A stretch of DNA of 64,000 nucleotides, taken from assembly GCF_003344885.1 (NCBI RefSeq), contig NZ_CP031155.1, forward strand, positions 1,702,001-1,766,000, read 5' to 3'. This DNA comes from Altererythrobacter sp. ZODW24. Its GTDB lineage: Bacteria; Pseudomonadota; Alphaproteobacteria; Sphingomonadales; Sphingomonadaceae. The translations under genes were made by a program, and so were the position numbers. Positions 38,100 to 46,783 of the stretch are shown here, one piece after another (the first letter of the stretch is position 1; every line of letters begins with the position of its first letter). The notes below the pieces were generated by a model. The model was not told where the DNA came from and did not search any database. It worked only from the letters and a program-made list of their open reading frames with translations.

Positions 38100-38627
38100 T
38101 CATTCACTCTCGATTAGGGCGGAAAGCTTCTTCACGCCGCGATGTATGTTCACTTTGATTGCGGATTCGCTTTGTCCGCAGCGGCCAGAGGCCTCCGAAA
38201 TTGTTAGCCCGTCGATTTTGACAAGCTGAATTGCTGTGACCTGCGGCGGTGATAAATGCGCCATCAGCCTGTCGATGCTGATTTTGGCCATGACAGCCTC
38301 CTCTTCGGGCTCCGTCGTGGCCGTGTCTTCGTGCAATTCGTCGCTGGCATCGCGGTAGGTTTTGCGCAACTGATCAACCCAGCGATAGCGCGCGATGGCA
38401 GCGAGCCATGGCAGAAACGCCCGCGATGGGTCGTAACTGGCGCGCTTCTTATGCAATGACATCAGCGTTTCCTGCATCAGATCGTCGATCGCGCTGGGAG
38501 CGATACGGTGAGCATAATAGCGCTTGAGCCAGTCCTGACACACACCCAGTACGGCGCGGTAAGCGGTCTGATCGCCGGCCTGCGCTTTGGCCATCAGGCC
38601 GCGCAAGGTGGCGTCATCGGCTTTCAT
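38100..38627 (-). CDS. ECF sigma factor, SigF-like
   Basis: A 175-residue group 4 sigma factor. Region 2 covers about residues 20-90 (DDLMQETLMSLHKKR, ARYRWVDQLRK) and region 4 about residues 120-170 (LSPPQVTAIQLVKIDGLTISEASGR, then ESAIKVNIHRGVKKL). It pairs with the following NrsF anti-sigma and is the sixth gene of the bufferin operon, whose promoter carries a SigF-type motif. Positive autoregulation is therefore likely. The start overlaps the DoxX stop by four bases. Confidence 0.92.
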   Translation of the reverse strand: MKADDATLRGLMAKAQAGDQTAYRAVLGVCQDWLKRYYAHRIAPSAIDDLMQETLMSLHKKRASYDPSRAFLPWLAAIARYRWVDQLRKTYRDASDELHEDTATTEPEEEAVMAKISIDRLMAHLSPPQVTAIQLVKIDGLTISEASGRCGQSESAIKVNIHRGVKKLSALIESE

Positions 38628-39079
38628 GCGGCTGCGCTCCGGGCGTTCTTCAGAAGAAGCTGATCAAGCGAGATTGCGCCGCCACCCATCGCCAGTGGCA
38701 CCAGCAGCAAAGCCGTCCAGAGGCTGTGCACCGTCCACCATGCTTCAGGATAGACCAGCAGTTGGATCACCGCAGTCATCACCAGCAGGCCAGCCGCCGA
38801 AAAACGCGTAAACAGTCCGAGCACCAACATGATGGGCAGGACGTGCTCTGCAACTGTTGCCAGTCGCGCGGCGAGCTCAGCCGAGATTAGCGGGAGATCA
38901 TATTCATAGCGAAACAGATCGACCACTTCGGGACGCATCGCGAACCAACTGTCATCCTGAATTTTCGAGCGCCCACTGAACCAGAATGGCTGGGCGGCGG
39001 TGATCCGCACGAATAGCAGAACCAGCGCATTGGGGATGCGGTCAAGCAAGGCTTCGAAGCGGCTGTAAAGTTTCAACAT
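38624..39079 (-). CDS. DoxX family membrane protein of the Buf operon
   Basis: A 151-residue protein with four helices (about 18-30, 70-88, 92-108 and 117-135) and the DoxX features PFWFSGRSKI and a C-terminal WW-containing loop. In bufferin/Hvf clusters a DoxX protein is a regular companion, perhaps moving electrons or quinol for the oxidative modification; its role is not settled. It overlaps the bufC stop by seven bases and the sigma start by four. Confidence 0.85.
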   Translation of the reverse strand: MLKLYSRFEALLDRIPNALVLLFVRITAAQPFWFSGRSKIQDDSWFAMRPEVVDLFRYEYDLPLISAELAARLATVAEHVLPIMLVLGLFTRFSAAGLLVMTAVIQLLVYPEAWWTVHSLWTALLLVPLAMGGGAISLDQLLLKNARSAAA

Positions 39080-39801
39080 GGTCCCTGTTCCTTTTTCACT
39101 ACTGCACCGGCGCCGACAAGGGTGATAATCGCGGGCAGTATCTGTGTCTCGTCCATCAATTCGGACAAACCGGCGAAAAGGTTACTGACGGCATGAGATT
39201 TTTCTTCGAGCATTGAAAAGGTGTGATTCTCTGCCGCAGTTAAGGGGAGAATTCTGATCTCCGCATTGGGGCGAACGAGCATGACTTGCTCTGTATATGG
39301 CAGCTTAAGAATGCTCGTCACCGCAGCGTTGGCGGTGCAGCGGCGTGCTGCAGGGTGCAATTCCAACACCGTCGCGAGTAGGCGTTCCTCATCAAGCTGA
39401 CCGAGATCTTGCATAGTGAGCGCGGGCGCTTCGGCGGCGCGGTAGCTTTCGAGCCAGCTCCATTCGAACCGGATAACTGAGAGTGCATCACCTGCATCTT
39501 GGTTTTCAAGCCACACTGCAAAAGCACCACCAATATCGCTGAGCGATGCGTCGCCGCCATGCCCGCTATCTAGGAACGCACGGCTAAGCTGATTGAAACG
39601 CTCTTCGCTCAGCAATTCGCGGGCATGCGGGAAGGTTTCTTCCAGCGCCACTAGGCGTGCGTGTGAAACGGTGTTGGCATGGCTGGCAAAGGCCATCATC
39701 ACGCGCTTTTCAGAACCCTCGAACAGATCGCCAGGTACATGGCTTGGTCCTTCGAGGATGGCGCGGGCCATCGCGGTCTGCGTCTTATGCAGCGACGACA
39801 T
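39073..39801 (-). CDS. bufC: DUF2063 protein, partner of the DUF692 enzyme (BufC/HvfC)
   Basis: A 242-residue cytoplasmic protein. The N-terminal DUF2063 domain (about residues 1-95) shows TQTAMARAILEG and YP-type repeat region EETFPHARELL; the C-terminal half contains the HPA motif ELHPAARR. Known homologues recruit the precursor peptide to the MNIO enzyme. ATG 39801 lies inside the bufB 3' end (17-base overlap), which is typical of these operons; the frame is open to 39876 but that would include no similar sequence. Confidence 0.87.
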   Translation of the reverse strand: MSSLHKTQTAMARAILEGPSHVPGDLFEGSEKRVMMAFASHANTVSHARLVALEETFPHARELLSEERFNQLSRAFLDSGHGGDASLSDIGGAFAVWLENQDAGDALSVIRFEWSWLESYRAAEAPALTMQDLGQLDEERLLATVLELHPAARRCTANAAVTSILKLPYTEQVMLVRPNAEIRILPLTAAENHTFSMLEEKSHAVSNLFAGLSELMDETQILPAIITLVGAGAVVKKEQGPC

Positions 39802-40693
39802 GACTGCCCGTATGTTGGAGGAGCACGGCCTCAGCTTTGGCCATTTCACCTGCCAGAACAGAATAGTCCGGAACATCCGTGTCCCATTCGATCAGTGTCG
39901 GCTTCGGTCCGGCGCGCGCGACAAAGCGATCATAGAGCGCCCATGTCGCGTCCGCGACGGCGCTGCCATGGTCGTCAATTGCCATGGTGAAATCGCCGTG
40001 ATCTTCGGTTGCGTGGCCGGCCAGATGGATCTCGCCGACAAGCGCTGGGTCAATCGCGTCGATCACTTCACCCGGATCAGTGTCCAGATTGGTCGCGCTC
40101 ACAAGCACATTATTGATATCGAACAGCAGGCCGCATCCTGTGCGCTGGCAGAGCTGAGTGAGAAACTCGACTTCGCTCATCGTATCGCCGGCGAAGGCGA
40201 GATAACGGCTGGGGTTCTCGACCAGCATGGTGCGGCCAAGGCGGTTTTGAACCTGCTCGACCGCGCGCGCGAAATGATCGAGCGTTGGCTCGTCATAGGG
40301 CAGCGGGAGGAGGTCAGGAAAATTGTGATTGCCGGTTTGGCTCCAGCTTAGATGGTCTGAAACCATAGCGGGCTCTACGTGGTCCATCAGGCGCTTGAGG
40401 CGGTCTACTTCGGCCATGTCGGGCCCTTCGGCGCTACCGAGAGATATCCCGGTCGAATGGAAGCTGACCGGATATTGCTCAGCCAAAGCAGTTAACCAGC
40501 GAAGTGCGGGGCCGCCGTCCGCGAAGTAATTTTGCGGATGGACTTCAACCCATCCAGGTAGTTTCTGGGAATTGGTCGCATCCCCTCCATCTTCCAGCAC
40601 CTCGCTATAATGCTGCGGCTTTAATCCGACCCCCGCCTTGGGGGGTAGAGGCCGGGCAAAAGCGGCGGAGGAAGAGGAGGGGATACTAGTCAT
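39785..40693 (-). CDS. bufB: DUF692 multinuclear iron oxidase (MNIO), BufB/HvfB type
   Basis: A 302-residue TIM-barrel enzyme. Metal-binding segments of the family are visible in order: EVHPQNYF (about residue 49), SFHSTGIS (about 76), VSDHLSW (about 109), VENPSRY (about 159), LLFDINNV (about 191), IHLAGHA (about 222) and IEWDTDVP (about 271). Characterised relatives use a mixed-valent di- or tri-iron centre to oxidise cysteines of a precursor peptide into heterocycles such as thiooxazole. Its substrates here should be the two DUF2282 peptides encoded just upstream. Confidence 0.93.
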   Translation of the reverse strand: MTSIPSSSSAAFARPLPPKAGVGLKPQHYSEVLEDGGDATNSQKLPGWVEVHPQNYFADGGPALRWLTALAEQYPVSFHSTGISLGSAEGPDMAEVDRLKRLMDHVEPAMVSDHLSWSQTGNHNFPDLLPLPYDEPTLDHFARAVEQVQNRLGRTMLVENPSRYLAFAGDTMSEVEFLTQLCQRTGCGLLFDINNVLVSATNLDTDPGEVIDAIDPALVGEIHLAGHATEDHGDFTMAIDDHGSAVADATWALYDRFVARAGPKPTLIEWDTDVPDYSVLAGEMAKAEAVLLQHTGSHVVAA

Positions 40694-40717
40694 AAATTCG
40701 TATAACTTTTGGGGTGC

Positions 40718-41008
40718 TTAGCCGCGGGTCTTGGGCTTGGCGTTACCCTTATGAGGCTTCAGCGTGCCGCCCATGTCGTCGCAGGCGCCCTTGGCGACAT
40801 ACTTCCATGCGTTGCCTTGGTAGTCGACGGTTGATGTGCCGGCGCATGTGGTGCCGGGGCCTGCTGCGCAGTCGTTTTTACCCTTGAGGGCGACGCCGTA
40901 GCATTTTTCCTTGGCGGCGGCTGCATGGGCAGGGGCAGCGTCAGCAACATTTACCGAAGCGATGAGGGCCGTGGCGAGAGCGCCGACGATCAGAGGGGAC
41001 TTGGACAT
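40718..41008 (-). CDS. bufA: Bufferin-type DUF2282 precursor peptide, secreted form
   Basis: A 96-residue exported peptide. Residues 1-25 form a Sec signal (cleaved near VADAAPA). The mature part carries four cysteines at 36, 47, 55 and 76, in [26 protein letters not shown] and KGACDDMGG, the DUF2282 pattern. Known bufferins are modified by the DUF692 enzyme and bind copper in the periplasm. The tail after residue 82 is basic ([13 protein letters not shown]). It is 24 bases upstream of bufB. Confidence 0.92.
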   Translation of the reverse strand: MSKSPLIVGALATALIASVNVADAAPAHAAAAKEKCYGVALKGKNDCAAGPGTTCAGTSTVDYQGNAWKYVAKGACDDMGGTLKPHKGNAKPKTRG

Positions 41009-41053
41009 TGGGAAATACCTTTCAGTTTCTGGGGGACGTTAGAGTTTTGAGGG

Positions 41054-41089
41054 ACAGGCCCCGTCAGATGGGGGTTTGACGGGGCCTGT
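41054..41089. other. 13-bp inverted repeat between the two DUF2282 genes
   Basis: ACAGGCCCCGTCA (41054-41066) and TGACGGGGCCTGT (41077-41089) form a perfect hairpin with a 10-base loop in the 144-base gap between the lipoprotein and secreted precursor genes. No T-run follows on the minus strand, so partial termination or mRNA stabilisation of the first gene is more likely than full termination. Confidence 0.75.
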
Positions 41090-41152
41090 TATCCGGCCCC
41101 CTAGTGTACGAAGGGGGAAGGGACCGGAATTCGTGGGCGATCAGGCCGGAAC

Positions 41153-41512
41153 TTAAGCCGGTACTGGCGGATCGTTATCAGCGACTTCGACCAGCGAACC
41201 GCCTGTTGTCTCGCAGCTATCGGCGGCGACATACTTCCAGGCATTACCCTGATAATCGACTGTCGAGGTGCCTGCGCAGGTTGTGCCGGGGCCGGCAGCG
41301 CAATCGTTCTTACCGGCCAGAGCAACGCCGAAGCACTTCTCTTTCTCGCCAGAGACTTCGCTCATTTCCGCGGCCTCTGCTTCAGTATTGGCAGCAACTT
41401 GAGCGCCAGTGCCATCCGACGCAGCAGTGTCATTGTCGGCAGCGCCGCTACAGGCAGCAACCAGAAGTGCGCCAGCAAGTGCGGTCATCGAAAGTGTGGT
41501 GTTATTAGCCAT
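41153..41512 (-). CDS. Lipoprotein form of a DUF2282 bufferin-type peptide
   Basis: A 119-residue protein. The signal ends in the lipobox LLVAAC with lipidated Cys21, then an acidic, alanine-rich linker (residues 22-57) and a DUF2282 core with cysteines at 60, 71, 79 and 100. The spacing (11, 8, 21) equals that of the secreted copy, and residues 67-96 are identical to its residues 43-72, although many codons differ at synonymous positions. A membrane-anchored bufferin is implied. It is the first gene of the operon, 48 bases below a SigF-type promoter; GGAG precedes the ATG. Confidence 0.88.
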   Translation of the reverse strand: MANNTTLSMTALAGALLVAACSGAADNDTAASDGTGAQVAANTEAEAAEMSEVSGEKEKCFGVALAGKNDCAAGPGTTCAGTSTVDYQGNAWKYVAADSCETTGGSLVEVADNDPPVPA

Positions 41513-41559
41513 TTCAGTTTCTCCATTAGCGAGTGGGACAACCTCGTCCTGCCATGGAG

Positions 41560-41585
41560 TTCGTGGACGGCATCGATCTGGTTAC
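41560..41585 (-). promoter_or_regulatory. SigF-type promoter of the bufferin operon
   Basis: On the minus strand GTAACC (41585-41580) and CGAA (41563-41560) are separated by exactly 16 bases. This equals the GTAACC-N16-CGAA motif reported for Caulobacter SigF. It lies 48 bases upstream of the first DUF2282 gene, in the right orientation, and the operon encodes a SigF-like factor. Confidence 0.75.
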
Positions 41586-41763
41586 AGCGATGCAGAATAA
41601 TTTTCAGATACGGCCAGAATTTCCGCACGTCATGATCAGAAATCGGCACTGTGATGTCCGGTTTTCCGTGCATTTTCCGCGAGATTGCGCTATACTCGTT
41701 TGAGTAACAGGGGCGCTACATGATGGCACAAACTTTGACGGGTAAACGCAGGATCGCCTGCGC

Positions 41764-42402
41764 ATGAGCCTTCTTGCAGACCATAACATACCCTTTGCAG
41801 TCGCGCTGGCGATCATGGCCTTATTGGCTGTGGCGCAGCTCTTCGGCCTCAGTGATTTTGGCGGAGATGCAGAGATCGATCTGGACGCCGATATCGATGG
41901 TGATTTGGATGCCGGCGGCTTTGCTGACGGGCTCGCTAGCCTGATCGGGCTTGGCCGTGTGCCTTTCACCATCTGGCTGGCCGCCTTCCTTTTCCTGTTC
42001 GCGGGGTTGGGGGTCGGCATCCAGCAATTGGCAGACGGGCTAACCGGCGCACCATTCGCTGCATGGGCAGCCGCTGCCATCTCGGGGATTGTTACCCTGC
42101 CAGTTACGGGCCTTGTCACGCGCCCGCTGGAAAAGCTGATCCCGCGTGACGAAACCAGCGCGGTAAATGTCGACAGTCTGCTCGGCCGCCGCGCGACCAT
42201 TTCCATCGGCACTGCTGCCCATGGCTCACCCGCGCGCGCGCAAGTGCTGGATAGGCACGGCCGCACGCATCAGGTGATGGTTGAACCCGACGATGCCGCG
42301 GCGGTTATTCCCGCCGACGAGATCGTCCTGCTGGTCCGCCGCGAGGGCGAGACCTTCTACGCAATTGAAGTATCGCCGCGGCAATTGTCGCCGGCGGGGT
42401 GA
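41764..42402 (+). CDS. YqiJ/OB-fold membrane partner of flotillin
   Basis: A 212-residue protein with three helices (about residues 10-30, 65-85 and 97-118), an acidic loop between (EIDLDADIDGDLDAG, about residues 38-52), and a C-terminal OB-fold domain (about 140-205) as in YqiJ/YuaF. NfeD-type partners control flotillin oligomers. It precedes the flotillin gene by 29 bases and is divergent from the bufferin operon. Confidence 0.85.
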   Translation: MSLLADHNIPFAVALAIMALLAVAQLFGLSDFGGDAEIDLDADIDGDLDAGGFADGLASLIGLGRVPFTIWLAAFLFLFAGLGVGIQQLADGLTGAPFAAWAAAAISGIVTLPVTGLVTRPLEKLIPRDETSAVNVDSLLGRRATISIGTAAHGSPARAQVLDRHGRTHQVMVEPDDAAAVIPADEIVLLVRREGETFYAIEVSPRQLSPAG

Positions 42403-42431
42403 GAGCCCGAAGTCTGAAAGAAAGAACATAA

Positions 42432-44237
42432 ATGGAAAATTTGATTGATATTGCCATCTGGGTTGGCAGCGCTTTTCTGCTGCTCATCATTATCGCGCTG
42501 GTCATCACGCGGCTGTACCGCCGTGCGACGAAGGAAGTTGCCTTCGTGCGGACTGGTTTCCGCGGCGAGCAGGTAGTGATGGATGGCGGCGCGCTCGTGC
42601 TGCCCGTCCTGCATGAAACCATGCCGGTGAACATGAACACTGTGCGCCTTGCCGTCGAACGCAAGAATGCCGACGCGCTGATTACCCTCGACCGGTTGCG
42701 GATCGACGTGAAGGCCGAGTTTTACGTCCGTGTCCGTCCTGACAGCAGCGCCATTGCCATGGCCGCACAGACGCTGGGCCTACGGACCATGCATCCTGAG
42801 GCGCTGAAGGATCTGGTCGAAGGTAAATTCGTTGACGCGCTGCGCTCTGTCGCAGCCGGTATGTCGATGAACGAGCTGCACGAGAAGCGCGCCGACTTTG
42901 TGCAAAAAGTGCAGCAAGTATCGCAGAACGACTTGGCCATGAACGGGCTGGAGTTGGAATCGGTTTCACTGACCGGCCTTGACCAAACCAGCATCGAACA
43001 TTTCAACGCCAATAACGCCTTCGATGCCGAAGGTCTGACCAAGCTGACCGAGCAGATCGAACTGCGCAAGAAAGCGCGTAATGACATCGAGCAGGACACA
43101 CGCGTCCAGATGGAAACGAAAAATCTTGAAGCCGACCAAAAGAGCTTCGAGATCGGGCGTGACAATGAATTTGCCCGGCTTGAGCAAGAGCGTGAAGTTG
43201 AAATGCGCCGCGCCAAGCAGTCGTCCGAAGTCGCCCGTGAACAGGCAGAACGTAGCCGAGAGGCGGATGCGGCAAAAATTGAGGCCAAGAAGCAAGTCGA
43301 TTCGCAGCAGATCGAAGCTGATCGCTCGGTCGAAGAAGCTCGGATCGACCAAGTCCGTGCTCTAGAAATCGCTCGGCAGGAGCAGCAGATCGCTGTTCAG
43401 AACAAGAGCCGCGAAGAAAGCCAAGCCAAGGCTGAGGCCGATCAGGCCCGTGCCACTGCCGTTGCCGCCGAAGAAGGCGTGCTGACAGCGCGGGATACTG
43501 AAGTCGCAGATCGTGAAAAGCGGATTGAGTTGATCGAAGCATCAAAAATCGCTGAACGCGATGCCATCAGCGTGAAAGTCGAGGCGGAAGCCGAGAAGGA
43601 CGCCGCAGGCAACCGAGCTGAAGCAATGCGGATGGAAGCACAGGGTGAAGCCGAAGCTGAAAAACTGCGCGCCGAAGCATCGCGCGTCCGCTTCGAAGTG
43701 GAAGCCGCCGGTCAACAGGCCATCAACGAAGCAGCCAATATCCTGTCGATGGATCAGATCAGTCTGCAGACCAAACTGGCGCTGCTCAAGGTTCTGCCAG
43801 AGGTCATCCGTGAAAGCGCCAAGCCGATGGAGGCAATCGACTCGATCAAGATTGTGCAGGTCGATGGGCTTACGCAAAATGGCGGCGGCGGCTCCGGTGG
43901 TGCTGCAAGCGTCGGCGGCGGCTCGGGCAATCTGGCCACGGACGCTGTGTCAGCCGCCCTTTCCTACCGTGCACAAGCTCCAGTCTTGGACGGTCTGATG
44001 AAAGAGCTCGGCCTCGACGGCAGCTCGCTCAACGGCCTCGTGAAGGGGCCAGCCGCGGCAGAAAGCTCTGAAGCGTCGTCGCTGGTCGATGTACTGGGCG
44101 ACATTGCCGAGCAGGTCACGGAAGCCGAAGAGCGGTTCGAGCCAAAGTCGGCGAAGAAAAACCCGTCTGGCGAAAACGCGCCTAATACAAACAAGGTAAC
44201 TTACGAGCAGCCTGCAGACAGAAATCCCGGAAGCTAG
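42432..44237 (+). CDS. Flotillin family protein (YqiK-like)
   Basis: A 601-residue membrane scaffold. One N-terminal helix (about 6-27), an SPFH/PHB domain (about 35-200, including RLRIDVKAEFYVRVRPD), and a long charged coiled-coil rich in E, A and R (about 215-435) give the flotillin layout. Gly/Ser-rich linker GGGGSGGAASVGGGSG lies at about 478-493, and the C-terminal tail is acidic. Flotillins organise membrane microdomains and envelope stress responses. Followed by a bidirectional terminator. Confidence 0.92.
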   Translation: MENLIDIAIWVGSAFLLLIIIALVITRLYRRATKEVAFVRTGFRGEQVVMDGGALVLPVLHETMPVNMNTVRLAVERKNADALITLDRLRIDVKAEFYVRVRPDSSAIAMAAQTLGLRTMHPEALKDLVEGKFVDALRSVAAGMSMNELHEKRADFVQKVQQVSQNDLAMNGLELESVSLTGLDQTSIEHFNANNAFDAEGLTKLTEQIELRKKARNDIEQDTRVQMETKNLEADQKSFEIGRDNEFARLEQEREVEMRRAKQSSEVAREQAERSREADAAKIEAKKQVDSQQIEADRSVEEARIDQVRALEIARQEQQIAVQNKSREESQAKAEADQARATAVAAEEGVLTARDTEVADREKRIELIEASKIAERDAISVKVEAEAEKDAAGNRAEAMRMEAQGEAEAEKLRAEASRVRFEVEAAGQQAINEAANILSMDQISLQTKLALLKVLPEVIRESAKPMEAIDSIKIVQVDGLTQNGGGGSGGAASVGGGSGNLATDAVSAALSYRAQAPVLDGLMKELGLDGSSLNGLVKGPAAAESSEASSLVDVLGDIAEQVTEAEERFEPKSAKKNPSGENAPNTNKVTYEQPADRNPGS

Positions 44238-44250
44238 TGCGGTCAAAATG

Positions 44251-44292
44251 ACAAAAAGCCCTCGCCACTGCATTGCGGCGGGGGCTTTTTGT
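44251..44292. terminator. Bidirectional terminator between flotillin and galU
   Basis: ACAAAAAGCCCTCGCC (44251-44266) and GGCGGGGGCTTTTTGT (44277-44292) form a 16-bp stem with one wobble pair. A-run on the left and T-run on the right let it serve both convergent genes; it touches the last base of the galU stop codon. Confidence 0.88.
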
Positions 44293-45164
44293 CAGCCCAG
44301 CAATCGTTTTGCCATTGCGCGAACATCCGCGCCCATGTCTTCACGCTCCAGCGCGAGCGCCAGCGTCGCTTCAACAAACCCAAGCTTGCTGCCGCAATCG
44401 TAACGCTTGCCCTCGAATGTGACAGCGTGGAAAGGCTGATCGCCGATCATTCGGGCCATCGCGTCGGTTAGCTGGATTTCGCCGCCTGCGCCTTTGCCCT
44501 GATTTTCTAGCGTGCGCATGACTTCGGGCTGGAGGATGTAGCGCCCGGAAATGATCTTGTTCGAAGGCGCTTCTTCGCGCGGAGGCTTCTCGACCAAACC
44601 CTTCACTTCGGTAAGCGCGCCGTTCGTAGCACCCGGATCAATCACGCCGTAGCTGGAGACTTCCTCCTCAGGCACTTCAAGCACACTGATCAGATTGCCG
44701 CCGGTCTCATTATAGGCTTCGACCATTTGCTTCATGCAGCCCGGTGCACCGATCATCAATTCGTCAGGGAGCATGATCGCGAAGGGTTCATCGCCCAAAA
44801 TCGCCCGCGCGCACCAGATCGCATGGCCGAGGCCAAGTGGGACCTGCTGGCGTACGGTGATGATATTGCCCGGCGTAGCACGAGTGGAATCCAGCACAGA
44901 CATATCTTTGCCACGTTCGCTCATCGTGTCTTCCAGCTCGTAAGCGACATCGAAATGTTCGACGATGGCGGTCTTGCCGCGGCCCGTTACGAAGATCAGC
45001 TGATCGATCCCGGCTTCGCGCGCTTCGTCCACTGCATATTGGATCAGCGGCCTATCAACGATAGGCAACATCTCCTTCGGAATCGCCTTGGTGGCGGGCA
45101 GGAAACGGGTGCCAAGACCTGCCACGGGAAACACAGCTTTGCGGATCGGTTTATGTGCGCTCAT
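44292..45164 (-). CDS. galU: UTP--glucose-1-phosphate uridylyltransferase
   Basis: A 290-residue nucleotidyltransferase making UDP-glucose for polysaccharides. The nucleotide-binding motif [19 protein letters not shown] (residues 16-34) and the sugar-site [12 protein letters not shown] and [11 protein letters not shown] are conserved. Length is normal. Divergent from murA with 81 bases between starts, so both promoters lie there. It could supply the exopolysaccharide locus at 53.5 kb onward. Confidence 0.96.
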   Translation of the reverse strand: MSAHKPIRKAVFPVAGLGTRFLPATKAIPKEMLPIVDRPLIQYAVDEAREAGIDQLIFVTGRGKTAIVEHFDVAYELEDTMSERGKDMSVLDSTRATPGNIITVRQQVPLGLGHAIWCARAILGDEPFAIMLPDELMIGAPGCMKQMVEAYNETGGNLISVLEVPEEEVSSYGVIDPGATNGALTEVKGLVEKPPREEAPSNKIISGRYILQPEVMRTLENQGKGAGGEIQLTDAMARMIGDQPFHAVTFEGKRYDCGSKLGFVEATLALALEREDMGADVRAMAKRLLG

Positions 45165-45245
45165 GGCGTTAAGGATTGGAGCCTGTTGGCAGTTCGGTCA
45201 ACCGGTGACTTTACGGGCGCTGGAATCCCGTTAAACGCACTCTTC

Positions 45246-46526
45246 ATGGAAAAAATCATCATTCGCGGCGGTAATCGCCTTTCAGGCACTCTACCGATCA
45301 GTGGCGCAAAGAATTCGGCTCTCACGCTGATCCCATGCGCGCTTCTCACTGAAGAGCCACTGACGCTCCGCAACTTGCCCCGTCTAGCCGATATTGATGG
45401 CTTCCAGCATCTTATGACGCAGTTCGGTGCGGGCACTTCGATTGCCGGCAATCGGCCCGAAGAATTCGGGCGCGTTGTGACGTATAACGCACAGCGTCTG
45501 ACCTCTACCGTCGCGCCTTATGACCTTGTCCGGAAGATGCGCGCCTCGATCCTCGTGCTTGGACCGTTGTTGGCGCGTGCAGGCGAGGCGACCGTATCGC
45601 TGCCAGGCGGTTGTGCCATCGGGAACCGGCCAATTGACCTGCATCTCAAAGTGCTTGAGGCCATTGGTGCCGAAATCGAATTAGCCGAAGGTTACGTCCG
45701 CGCCCATGCGCCTGATGGCGGCTTGCCCGGGGGTGATTTTGAATTTCCGGTGGTTTCCGTTGGTGCGACGGAAAACGCGCTGATGGCGGCGTCGCTAACC
45801 AATGGCACATCGCGCTTCGGCAATTCGGCGCGTGAGCCAGAGATTGTAGATCTGTGCAACTTGCTGGTCGCGATGGGCGCTGAAATCGAAGGCATCGGCA
45901 CATCCGATCTGATTGTACACGGTGTGAAGCGTTTGAACGGTGCGACATATAAGGTGATGCCCGACCGGATCGAGGCAGGCTCCTATGCCTGTGCTGCGGC
46001 CATTACCGGCGGCGAAGTGCGTTTGGACGGAGCTAAGGCGGAAGACATGTCCGCCACGATCCATGCGCTGCGTAATGCCGGTGTCCACGTCGAGAGCGAC
46101 AAGCACGGGATCGATGTGAAGGCCGATGGAAAGCTGAAGGCTGTGAATCTGTCGACGGCACCCTATCCCGGGCTCGCCACTGATATGCAGGCGCAGTTGA
46201 TGGCAATGCTTTGCCGCGCCGAGGGTACCAGTGTGCTGACGGAAACGATCTTCGAAAACCGCTATATGCACGTCCCCGAACTTGGCCGAATGGGTGCACA
46301 TATTGAAACGTCCGGACGCACTGCCATCGTGCACGGCGTGGATGAAATGAACGGTGCCGAAGTAATGGCAACCGATCTGCGCGCTTCTATGAGCCTGGTG
46401 ATCGCTGGCCTCGCCGCCAAAGGCGAAACGCAAGTCCACCGCCTATATCACCTCGACCGAGGTTATGAGCGGCTGGAAGAAAAACTCGCGATGGTCGGCG
46501 CCGATGTGGAACGTGTCGGCGACTAG
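45246..46526 (+). CDS. murA: UDP-N-acetylglucosamine 1-carboxyvinyltransferase
   Basis: A 426-residue enzyme transferring enolpyruvate to UDP-GlcNAc, the first committed step of peptidoglycan synthesis and the target of fosfomycin. The catalytic cysteine is retained in [16 protein letters not shown] (about residues 113-128), so it should be fosfomycin-sensitive in type. [19 protein letters not shown] at the N-terminus and [13 protein letters not shown] at the C-terminus are typical. I chose ATG 45246 (MEKIIIRG), not the open frame reaching into galU. Confidence 0.97.
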   Translation: MEKIIIRGGNRLSGTLPISGAKNSALTLIPCALLTEEPLTLRNLPRLADIDGFQHLMTQFGAGTSIAGNRPEEFGRVVTYNAQRLTSTVAPYDLVRKMRASILVLGPLLARAGEATVSLPGGCAIGNRPIDLHLKVLEAIGAEIELAEGYVRAHAPDGGLPGGDFEFPVVSVGATENALMAASLTNGTSRFGNSAREPEIVDLCNLLVAMGAEIEGIGTSDLIVHGVKRLNGATYKVMPDRIEAGSYACAAAITGGEVRLDGAKAEDMSATIHALRNAGVHVESDKHGIDVKADGKLKAVNLSTAPYPGLATDMQAQLMAMLCRAEGTSVLTETIFENRYMHVPELGRMGAHIETSGRTAIVHGVDEMNGAEVMATDLRASMSLVIAGLAAKGETQVHRLYHLDRGYERLEEKLAMVGADVERVGD

Positions 46527-46536
46527 GCTGGTGGGT

Positions 46537-46770
46537 TCACCTGACCGAGTTTGCGACTAACCAAATCCGGACAGCACTGGCGAGACCCGGCGGGGTTTCT
46601 GACTGAATCCGTTCTGCGTCGATCTTTGCAACGAGCGCATTGAGCGGCACTGCTTTGCGGTCTGCTGCTTGTTTCAGCATGTCCCAGAACAACGGCTCTA
46701 GGCTGATCGACGTCTTGTGACCGGCGATTTCTACCGAGCGTTTGACAGGCGGGTGATAGGGCGCGCTCAT
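46537..46770 (-). CDS. Ribbon-helix-helix domain protein
   Basis: A 77-residue protein. RSVEIAGHKTSISLEPLFW is the beta-ribbon and start of helix 1 of an RHH_4 fold; DRKAVPLNALVAKID covers helix 2. Such proteins bind DNA as dimers. It begins at ATG 46770, 13 bases after the phaB stop. A regulatory role beside phaB is inference. Confidence 0.78.
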   Translation of the reverse strand: MSAPYHPPVKRSVEIAGHKTSISLEPLFWDMLKQAADRKAVPLNALVAKIDAERIQSETPPGLASAVRIWLVANSVR

Positions 46771-46783
46771 GTGCTCGCCATAC

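Noticed and set aside
41153-41512. The lipoprotein as a recent duplication by transposition
   Set aside because: The core residues match the neighbour, but codon differences and distinct N- and C-termini point to an old, selected paralogue.
44727-45245. Upstream extension of murA into galU
   Set aside because: MurA N-terminus MEKIIIRGG begins at 45246; the extension is galU antisense.
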